Of a stretch of 9,276 nucleotides of DNA, positions 1-9,276 are shown one piece after another (positions within the stretch are counted from its first letter, which is position 1; each line of letters begins with the position of its first letter). The translations under genes and the position numbers were made by a program. Source of the stretch: Rhizobium sp. Q54. Lineage in GTDB: Bacteria; Pseudomonadota; Alphaproteobacteria; SMXS01. Location: positions 1-9,276 of the forward strand of contig CAMBYA010000072.1 of assembly GCA_945872035.1 (NCBI GenBank), read 5' to 3'. The notes beneath the pieces were generated by a model. It was not told the DNA's origin and searched no databases. It saw nothing but the letters and a program-made list of their open reading frames with translations.

Positions 1-150
<150 letters not shown>

Positions 151-171
151 GATTTTTCACCCACCGCACGG

Positions 172-201
172 TTGACAATCGAGCCCTGTTCACAATAGAA
201 G
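172..201 (+). promoter_or_regulatory. Candidate sigma70-type promoter for trpT-secE-nusG
   Basis: A perfect -35 box TTGACA lies at 172-177. After an 18-bp spacer comes TAGAAG (196-201), which matches the TATAAT consensus at four of six positions. An alternative -10, AATAGA (194-199), has a 16-bp spacer and three matches. The bases just downstream (GTGCGGC) are GC-rich, as in the discriminator of growth-rate-controlled stable-RNA promoters. The site lies about 105 bp before the tRNA gene and just after tuf, where a promoter for the tRNA-Trp-secE-nusG transcript is expected. The start site is inferred, not observed. Confidence 0.5.
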
Positions 202-227
202 GTGCGGCTCGAAACAAATCAACGGCT

Positions 228-254
228 CCGGGGACGGCTTCTTGCCGCCCCCGG
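228..254 (+). other. GC-rich hairpin in the tuf-trpT spacer
   Basis: CCGGGGACGGC (228-238) pairs with GCCGCCCCCGG (244-254) around the loop TTCTT, giving 10 base pairs and one A-C mismatch. No T-run follows (next bases GTGCTTTG), so it is not a canonical intrinsic terminator. It could mark the tuf mRNA 3' end, or it could be a leader structure in the tRNA precursor if transcription starts near 208. Confidence 0.5.
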
Positions 255-305
255 GTGCTTTGCGAGCGGTGCGGCGGCGAGCGATACAACGGCTGAAAAG
301 CCTTT

Positions 306-381
306 AGGAGTGTAGCTCAATTGGTAGAGCACCGGTCTCCAAAACCGGGGGCTGGGGGTTCGAGCCCCTCCACTCCTGCCA
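306..381 (+). tRNA. trpT: tRNA-Trp (anticodon CCA)
   Basis: A complete cloverleaf is visible. The acceptor stem is AGGAGTG (306-312) with CACTCCT (371-377). The D stem is GCTC/GAGC (315-318, 327-330). The anticodon stem is CCGGT/ACCGG (332-336, 344-348) around the loop CTCCAAA, with anticodon CCA at 339-341. The T arm carries GGTTCGA. The discriminator base is G378 and the 3' CCA is encoded at 379-381. The tRNA decodes UGG. Its place between tuf and secE is a conserved arrangement in Alphaproteobacteria, and it is probably cut from a common transcript with secE-nusG. Confidence 0.97.
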
Positions 382-433
382 ATACTTACGCCAACGCCAC
401 GGCGGGATAGACAGACGGGTACGCTGAGGGAAG

Positions 434-631
434 ATGGCCAGGACGAATCCAGCGCAGTTCATGCGGCAGGTCAAACAGGAAGTCTCGAAGGTGGTCACGC
501 CTTCGTGGAAGGAAACCTGGGTGACTTCGCTGATGGTGTTCATCATGGTGATTGCCGCCTCGGTGTTCTTCCTCCTCGTCGACATGGGCTTTGCCCAGGC
601 CGTCAAACTCATCCTGCCGAACCACGGCTGA
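434..631 (+). CDS. secE: Preprotein translocase subunit SecE
   Basis: This 65-residue protein is the small essential subunit of the SecYEG channel in the inner membrane, where it clamps the two halves of SecY. An amphipathic N-terminal helix (about residues 6-28, containing QVKQEVSKVVTPSWKETW) precedes a single hydrophobic segment at about residues 30-50. This is the short, one-helix form normal for Alphaproteobacteria, whereas E. coli SecE has three helices. The usual W-P-x-R-x-E element reads TPSWKET here. The start has a purine-rich GAGGGAA (426-432) unusually close to the ATG. The next in-frame ATG (461) has no better ribosome site and would cut into the conserved helix. nusG follows after 16 nt, so the two are surely co-transcribed. 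Confidence 0.93.
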   Translation: MARTNPAQFMRQVKQEVSKVVTPSWKETWVTSLMVFIMVIAASVFFLLVDMGFAQAVKLILPNHG

Positions 632-647
632 GCGAAACGGAACCGAC

Positions 648-1178
648 ATGACCGCCAGGTGGTACATCATCCAGACCTATTCCAATTTCGAGAAGAAGGT
701 CGCCGAATCGATCAGGGAGCAGGCTGCCCTCCAGGGCATGACCGATCTGTTCGAGCAGGTGATCGTCCCGATGGAAGAGGTCGTGGAGATCCGGCGGGGC
801 CAGAAGGTCAACGCCGAGCGCAAGTTCTTCCCCGGCTACGTGCTGGCGAAGATGGACATGACCGACGAGACCTATCACCTGGTGAAGAACATCCAGAAGG
901 TCTCCGGCTTCCTCGGTTCGGGCAACAAGCCGATGCCGATCACCGACAACGAGGCGGCGCGCATCCTCAGCCAGGTCCAGGAAGGCGTCGACCGGCCGAA
1001 GCCGTCGATCCGCTTCGAGATCGGCGAGCAGGTGCGGGTCACCGACGGTCCGTTCACCTCGTTCAACGGCCTGGTCGAGGACGTCGACGAGGAGCGCGCC
1101 CGCCTGAAGGTGTCGGTGTCGATCTTCGGCCGCGCCACACCGGTCGAGCTTGAATACGCCCAGGTCGAGAAGACCTGA
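648..1178 (+). CDS. nusG: Transcription termination/antitermination factor NusG
   Basis: This 176-residue protein has the usual family length. The N-terminal NGN domain (residues 1 to about 110), which binds the RNA polymerase clamp and raises processivity, contains WYIIQTYSNFEKKV (5-18) and the family motif FFPGYVLAKM (60-69). The C-terminal KOW domain starts near residue 124 (IGEQVRVTDGPF) and ends SIFGRATPVELEYAQVEKT. In well-studied bacteria it contacts either Rho or ribosomal protein S10. The frame is open further upstream, to an ATG at 552 inside secE. The start at 648 is preferred because it gives the conserved N-terminus MTARWYIIQTYS and does not overlap secE. The ribosome site is weak (CGGAA, 638-642), suggesting translational coupling to secE. 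Confidence 0.96.
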   Translation: MTARWYIIQTYSNFEKKVAESIREQAALQGMTDLFEQVIVPMEEVVEIRRGQKVNAERKFFPGYVLAKMDMTDETYHLVKNIQKVSGFLGSGNKPMPITDNEAARILSQVQEGVDRPKPSIRFEIGEQVRVTDGPFTSFNGLVEDVDEERARLKVSVSIFGRATPVELEYAQVEKT

Positions 1179-1189
1179 TTTCGAATTTG

Positions 1190-1207
1190 CGGACGCCTCG
1201 GCGTCCG
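1190..1207 (+). other. Hairpin A after nusG
   Basis: CGGACGC (1190-1196) pairs with GCGTCCG (1201-1207) around the tetraloop CTCG. It has no T-run. It has a counterpart with a compensatory base change at 2474-2493, after rplA. It may stabilise the nusG mRNA end or form part of the rplK leader fold. Confidence 0.6.
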
Positions 1208-1220
1208 GGTCTGTGAGTTC

Positions 1221-1242
1221 TTTGGACGCCAAGGTGTCCAAA
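1221..1242 (+). other. Hairpin B upstream of the rplK leader motif
   Basis: TTTGGACGC (1221-1229) pairs with GTGTCCAAA (1234-1242), including one G-U pair, around a four-base loop. Its 3' arm contains the TGTCCAA that begins the motif shared with the rplJ leader. No T-run follows, so an intrinsic terminator is unlikely. Confidence 0.55.
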
Positions 1243-1245
1243 ACC

Positions 1246-1275
1246 GTGCGGGAGGTTGCCATGACCGGACCGCGC
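1246..1275 (+). promoter_or_regulatory. Probable L1-binding operator in the rplK leader
   Basis: The outer stem is GTGCG (1246-1250) with CGCGC (1271-1275). An asymmetric internal loop follows, GGA (1251-1253) against GGAC (1267-1270). The inner stem is GGTT (1254-1257) with GACC (1263-1266). A stem with a GGGAG-type asymmetric loop upstream of rplK is the form of the known L1 sites in bacterial L11-L1 mRNAs, which imitate the L1 site on 23S rRNA. Binding of L1 would shut off rplK and, by coupling, rplA. The fold was done by eye and the match to the consensus is from memory. Confidence 0.5.
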
Positions 1276-1330
1276 ATCCCTGGGTAGCCTCGAAAGCGGC
1301 GCCCACTTGTACTGAAAGGAAGGGAAGTCC

Positions 1331-1759
1331 ATGGCGAAGAAGATTACCGGTTACATCAACCTGCAGGTGAAGGCTGGCAGCGCCACGCCGTCGCCGCCGA
1401 TCGGTCCGGCGCTGGGTCAGCGCGGCGTGAACATCATGGAATTCTGCAAGGCGTTCAATGCCGCCACGCAGGAGATCGAGAAGGGGACGCCGATCCCCGT
1501 CGTCATCACCGTGTATGCCGACCGCAGCTTCACCTACATCACCAAGACGCCGCCCGCCTCGCACTTCCTGAAGCAGGCCGCCAAGATCAATTCGGGCTCC
1601 AAGACCCCGGGCAAGGCCGTCGCCGGTTTCGTGACGCGCGCCGACATCCGGACCATCGCCGAATCGAAGATGAAGAATCTCAACGCCAATGATGTCGACG
1701 CGGCGATGAAGATGATCGAAGGCTCCGCCCGGTCGATGGGCATCGAGGTCAGGGAGTAG
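1331..1759 (+). CDS. rplK: 50S ribosomal protein L11
   Basis: This 142-residue protein has the standard L11 length. L11 binds the GTPase-associated region of 23S rRNA at the stalk base and is the site of thiostrepton action. The N-terminal domain carries [19 protein letters not shown] (residues 20-38), including the proline pair (P22, P23) where thiostrepton-resistance changes map in other bacteria. Both prolines are the normal residue here. The rRNA-binding C-terminal domain contains [20 protein letters not shown] and ends [10 protein letters not shown]. The ATG is preceded by AGGGA (1321-1325) at good spacing. rplA starts four bases after the stop, so the pair is translationally coupled. 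Confidence 0.98.
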   Translation: MAKKITGYINLQVKAGSATPSPPIGPALGQRGVNIMEFCKAFNAATQEIEKGTPIPVVITVYADRSFTYITKTPPASHFLKQAAKINSGSKTPGKAVAGFVTRADIRTIAESKMKNLNANDVDAAMKMIEGSARSMGIEVRE

Positions 1760-1763
1760 TCCG

Positions 1764-2462
1764 ATGACGAAACTGTCGAAGCGTCAGAAGGACGAGCGCA
1801 AGATCGTCGATTCCAACAAGACCTATTCGCTGGACGAGGCGGTCGGCATCCTGAAGCAGAATGCCAAGGCCAAGTTCGACGAGACCATCGAGGTCGCCAT
1901 GAACCTGGGCGTCGATCCGCGCCATTCGGACCAGATGGTCCGCGGCGTGGTGTTGCTGCCCAACGGCACCGGCAAGACTGTCCGGGTCGCCGTGTTCGCC
2001 AAGGACAAGAAGGCCGATGAGGCCCGCGCCGCGGGCGCCGATATCGTCGGCGCCGACGACCTGGCCGAGCAGATCCAGGCCGGTGTGATGAATTTCGACC
2101 GCGTGATCGCGACCCCCGACATGATGGCCCTGGTCGGCCGTCTGGGTAAGGTGCTAGGCCCGCGCGGCCTGATGCCGAACCCGAAGCTGGGCACCGTGAC
2201 GCCGGACGTGGCGGGCGCGGTCAAGGCGGCCAAGGGCGGCCAGGTCGAGTTCCGCGCCGAGAAGGCCGGCATCGTTCATGGCGGCATCGGCAAGGCCAGC
2301 TTCACCCAGGAAGCGCTCGCCCAGAACATCCGGGCGTTCGCCGACGCGGTGATCAAGGCCAAGCCGACCGGCGCAAAGGGGACCTATGTGAAGAAGGTGT
2401 CGCTCACCTCGACCATGGGCCCGGGCGTCAAGATCGATGTGTCGAGCCTGAGCGCTCAGTAA
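1764..2462 (+). CDS. rplA: 50S ribosomal protein L1
   Basis: This 232-residue protein is the normal L1 length. L1 forms the mobile stalk near the ribosomal E site and represses its own operon by binding the rplK leader mRNA. The L1 signature is visible at residues 124-145 ([18 protein letters not shown] then LGTV), and the conserved TSTMGPGVK element is at 216-223 near the C-terminus. The ribosome site AGGGAG (1751-1756) lies within the last rplK codons, seven bases before the ATG, which fits coupled translation. The stop is TAA at 2460-2462. Confidence 0.98.
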   Translation: MTKLSKRQKDERKIVDSNKTYSLDEAVGILKQNAKAKFDETIEVAMNLGVDPRHSDQMVRGVVLLPNGTGKTVRVAVFAKDKKADEARAAGADIVGADDLAEQIQAGVMNFDRVIATPDMMALVGRLGKVLGPRGLMPNPKLGTVTPDVAGAVKAAKGGQVEFRAEKAGIVHGGIGKASFTQEALAQNIRAFADAVIKAKPTGAKGTYVKKVSLTSTMGPGVKIDVSSLSAQ

Positions 2463-2473
2463 AGCGAGATTTT

Positions 2474-2493
2474 CCGGATGCTTCGGCATCCGG
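2474..2493 (+). other. UUCG-capped hairpin after rplA
   Basis: CCGGATGC (2474-2481) pairs perfectly with GCATCCGG (2486-2493) around TTCG (2482-2485), a very stable tetraloop hairpin. The T-run (TTTT, 2470-2473) is on its 5' side, so it is not a + strand intrinsic terminator. It may protect the rplA mRNA end. Its core matches the post-nusG hairpin at 1190-1207 with one covarying pair. Confidence 0.7.
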
Positions 2494-2526
2494 GGACAGG
2501 GCGGCACGTTCGCCGCCCGCCTGTCC
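2494..2526 (+). other. Hairpin overlapping the 5' arm of the L10 site
   Basis: GGACA (2494-2498) and GGGCGGC (2499-2505) pair with GCCGCCC (2512-2518) and TGTCC (2522-2526), with a three-base bulge (GCC, 2519-2521) and the loop ACGTTC. The 3' arm shares 2520-2525 with the closing stem of the L10-type element, so the two structures cannot form fully at the same time. Confidence 0.55.
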
Positions 2527-2583
2527 AAGACCGTAGGCGCCGCGCAAGCGGCTTAATCGGATGCACCGGCCTGCACAGACGGG
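2520..2583 (+). promoter_or_regulatory. L10 leader: L10-(L12) autoregulatory RNA element
   Basis: The closing stem is CCTGTC (2520-2525) with GACGGG (2578-2583). The conserved purine-rich loop CAAGACC faces ACA. A second stem is GTAGG (2533-2537) with CCTGC (2570-2574). A GNRA-capped hairpin is GCCGC-GCAA-GCGGC (2539-2552), followed by TTAATC. This matches, segment by segment, the E. coli rplJ leader as I remember it: AAGACCGCAGG, a hairpin capped by GCAA, TTAATC, then CCTGCGTAGACGG. That element binds the L10-L12 complex and represses translation of rplJ-rplL. It corresponds to the Rfam L10_leader family. About ten extra bases (2559-2569) lie between TTAATC and CCTGC compared with E. coli. 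Confidence 0.85.
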
Positions 2584-2604
2584 GAAACGAGACTTGAAGC
2601 TTTT

Positions 2605-2630
2605 CGGTCCGGGCACCATATCCCGGGCCG
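2605..2630 (+). other. Hairpin between L10 site and rplJ
   Basis: CGGTCCGGG (2605-2613) pairs with CCCGGGCCG (2622-2630), nine pairs with one U-G, around an eight-base loop. Its role is unknown. It may link the L10 site to the rplJ ribosome-binding site. Confidence 0.5.
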
Positions 2631-2691
2631 CTCCTGGCAGGGAGGCCTTCGGGCGGGCATCGGGTTCACGGCCCTGGGACAGGGTAACCAG

Positions 2692-2721
2692 GTCCGGCCG
2701 GCGGTTCGCCGCAGTCCGGAC
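2692..2721 (+). other. UUCG-capped hairpin before rplJ
   Basis: GTCCGG (2692-2697) pairs with CCGGAC (2716-2721). A symmetric 3x3 internal loop follows, then GCGG-TTCG-CCGC (2701-2712). It lies about 45 bases before the rplJ ribosome-binding site and has no T-run. Confidence 0.5.
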
Positions 2722-2767
2722 TTCAATGTGGCCGCGCGGCAGGGACTGTCCCCGTCGCGCTTACACT

Positions 2768-2771
2768 GGAG
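2768..2771 (+). promoter_or_regulatory. rplJ ribosome-binding site selecting the GTG start
   Basis: GGAG (2768-2771) is seven bases from the GTG at 2779. The in-frame GTG at 2773 would be only one base away, and the upstream in-frame ATG at 2728 lies next to the leader hairpins with no clear ribosome site. The GTG at 2779 also gives the family-typical N-terminus (M)[12 protein letters not shown]. Confidence 0.75.
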
Positions 2772-2778
2772 AGTGAAA

Positions 2779-3294
2779 GTGGACCGAGCCCAAAAGGCGG
2801 AACTGGTCACCGAACTCAAAGGCGTCTTCGACAAGACGGGCCTCGTGGTAGTGGCACACTACTCCGGGCTCACCGTTGCCGAAATGACGGCTTTGCGCGT
2901 GCAGATGCACGGTGTCGGTGCGCAGTTCCGTGTGACGAAGAACAGGCTGACCAAGCTTGCTCTCGAGGGCACCAAGTGCGAGTCCATATCCCATCTGTTC
3001 ACCGGGCCTACGGCGATTGCCTACTCGGATGACCCCGTGGCGGCAGCCAAGGTGTCGATTGAATTTGCCAAGAAGAACGAGAAGCTGATCGTTCTGGGCG
3101 GCGTGATGGGCAAGACGGAACTGGATGCGAACGGCGTAAAGGCCCTCGCGTCGCTGCCGTCTCTGGACGAGTTGCGAGCCAAGATCCTCGGCGTGCTCAA
3201 CGCGCCGGCGACCAAGGTGGCGGGCGTGCTTCAGGCACCGGCCGGCCAGCTGGCTCGCGTATTTGCTGCCTATGGGAATAGCGAGGCCGCCTGA
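2779..3294 (+). CDS. rplJ: 50S ribosomal protein L10
   Basis: This 171-residue protein starts at GTG. L10 anchors L7/L12 dimers to the ribosome through its C-terminal helix and binds 23S rRNA with its N-terminal domain. With L12 it also represses its own mRNA. The conserved parts seen are the N-terminal [29 protein letters not shown], the basic [11 protein letters not shown], and [16 protein letters not shown] followed by an Ala/Leu-rich tail ending [15 protein letters not shown]. The frame is open back to an ATG at 2728, but those residues are not L10-like. Codon use is looser than in the neighbours, with two CGA codons (2785, 3175), AGG (2944) and ATA (2986). rplL follows after 41 nt. Confidence 0.95.
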   Translation: MDRAQKAELVTELKGVFDKTGLVVVAHYSGLTVAEMTALRVQMHGVGAQFRVTKNRLTKLALEGTKCESISHLFTGPTAIAYSDDPVAAAKVSIEFAKKNEKLIVLGGVMGKTELDANGVKALASLPSLDELRAKILGVLNAPATKVAGVLQAPAGQLARVFAAYGNSEAA

Positions 3295-3335
3295 TCGGTT
3301 GAACCCGACATGGCCTTAATCTTTGGAGATACAAA

Positions 3336-3713
3336 ATGGCTGACCTGCAGAAACTTGTAGACGAACTCTCGACCCTGACCGTGATCGAAGCCGCCGAACT
3401 GTCGAAGCTTCTCGAAGAGAAGTGGGGCGTCTCGGCCGCCGCGCCGGTTGCCGTCGCCGCCGTTGGCGGCGCCGCCGCCCCGGTGGAAGCCGTCGAGGAG
3501 AAGGACTCCTTCGACGTCATCCTGACCGGTTCGGGCGACAAGAAGATCAACGTGATCAAGGAAGTCCGTGCGATTACGGGCCTGGGCCTGAAAGAGGCCA
3601 AGGACCTGGTCGAAGGCGCGCCGAAGCCTGTGAAGGAAGGCGTGAACAAGACCGAAGCGGCTGACATCAAGAAGAAGCTTGAAGAAGCCGGTGCCACGGT
3701 CGAAGTGAAGTAG
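3336..3713 (+). CDS. rplL: 50S ribosomal protein L7/L12
   Basis: This 125-residue acidic stalk protein is present in several copies per ribosome and recruits the translational GTPases. The N-terminal dimerisation and L10-binding region covers about residues 1-32 ([29 protein letters not shown], split around T13). A flexible Ala/Pro/Gly/Val hinge follows (33-52). The globular C-terminal domain (about 56-125) carries the factor-binding helices [20 protein letters not shown] (71-90). The start follows TTTGGAG, with GGAG (3325-3328) seven bases upstream. A stronger ribosome site than that of rplJ fits the need for more L12 than L10. A terminator-like hairpin begins 17 bases after the stop. Confidence 0.98.
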   Translation: MADLQKLVDELSTLTVIEAAELSKLLEEKWGVSAAAPVAVAAVGGAAAPVEAVEEKDSFDVILTGSGDKKINVIKEVRAITGLGLKEAKDLVEGAPKPVKEGVNKTEAADIKKKLEEAGATVEVK

Positions 3714-3729
3714 TCTTCGCGACGGAATT

Positions 3730-3767
3730 GGGCAGGCTCTCCTCTTCGGGGGGAGCCTGTCCGTTTT
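3730..3767 (+). terminator. Partial terminator/attenuator between rplL and rpoB
   Basis: GGGCAGGCTCTCC (3730-3742) pairs with GGGGAGCCTGTCC (3750-3762), 13 continuous pairs with two G-U, around a seven-base loop containing TTCGG. The run GTTTT (3763-3767) follows. It is the strongest intrinsic-terminator-like structure in the window. In E. coli the same junction holds an attenuator that lets only a fraction of transcripts into rpoBC, and the short four-T run here fits partial rather than full termination. Readthrough is inferred because no good promoter is visible before rpoB. Confidence 0.8.
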
Positions 3768-3836
3768 GGTTATTTACGCACCAAATCGCCGATTTTTTCG
3801 TCGGCTTGAGACAGAGCGGTCAGAGAAGGATCAAGG

Positions 3837-7931
<4,095 letters not shown>

Positions 7932-7957
7932 CCCGCTTGACACGGCTGGTACACTAG

Positions 7958-9276
<1,319 letters not shown>

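Larger units (their letters stand above)
2463..2778 (+). promoter_or_regulatory. Structured 5' leader of rplJ-rplL (316 nt)
   Basis: No credible gene lies here. The stretch is a chain of hairpins: 2474-2493, 2494-2526, the L10-type element 2520-2583, 2605-2630, small stems at 2631-2644 (CTCC/GGAG), 2645-2654 (GCC-TTCG-GGC) and 2672-2684 (CCCTG/CAGGG), and 2692-2721. No T-run follows any of them, so none looks like an intrinsic terminator. A long leader between rplA and rplJ holding the L10 operator is also found in E. coli. I could not find a convincing promoter for rplJ in it. Confidence 0.75.

Noticed and set aside
2594..2622. TTGAAG and CATATC with a 17-base spacer as an rplJ promoter
   Set aside because: The matches are only four and three of six, and the -10 falls in the loop and stem of a hairpin. 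Too weak to annotate.
2561..2776. A 71-codon + strand frame between rplA and rplJ
   Set aside because: It starts inside the L10 operator and runs through the hairpins. It has no ribosome site, and its translation (rich in Arg, Gly and Pro) is not like a known protein.

Overview
This window is a core housekeeping locus from a high-GC alphaproteobacterium: the junction of the tuf, secE-nusG, L11-L1-L10-L7/L12 and rpoB-rpoC genes. The order is tuf (3' end), tRNA-Trp(CCA), secE, nusG, rplK, rplA, rplJ, rplL, rpoB, rpoC (5' part), all on the + strand. Three things point to Alphaproteobacteria: a tRNA-Trp gene between tuf and secE, a 65-residue single-membrane-helix SecE, and a 1364-residue RpoB with alphaproteobacterial-looking ends. 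The order or genus cannot be fixed by eye. A Rhodospirillales-like organism is possible but uncertain.

Layout. Positions 1-150 are the EF-Tu tail. Positions 151-305 hold a candidate promoter with a perfect TTGACA box and a GC-rich hairpin. tRNA-Trp (306-381) precedes secE (434-631) and nusG (648-1178). A 152-nt leader (1179-1330) with two hairpins and a probable L1-binding element precedes rplK (1331-1759) and rplA (1764-2462). A 316-nt structured leader (2463-2778) carries a recognisable L10-type autoregulatory element ahead of rplJ (2779-3294, GTG start) and rplL (3336-3713). A strong hairpin with a short U-run (3730-3767) separates rplL from rpoB (3837-7931), as in the partial terminator known from E. 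coli. rpoC starts at 8015 and runs off the window.

How the genes work together. They supply elongation factor Tu and Trp-tRNA for translation, the SecE translocase subunit, and NusG, which couples RNA polymerase to the ribosome. They also supply the L11/L1/L10/L12 stalk proteins and the two large RNA polymerase subunits. By analogy with E. coli, L1 should control rplK-rplA and the L10-L12 complex should control rplJ-rplL, each through its mRNA leader. The rplL-rpoB hairpin should lower polymerase output relative to stalk proteins.

I found no accessory genes, mobile elements, CRISPR arrays or undescribed protein system. The observations most worth checking are in the RNA leaders. The rplK and rplJ leaders share a parallel two-hairpin architecture with one compensatory base-pair change and a 12/13-identical motif at almost the same spacing. 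In the rplJ leader, an upstream hairpin would compete directly with the closing stem of the L10 site.
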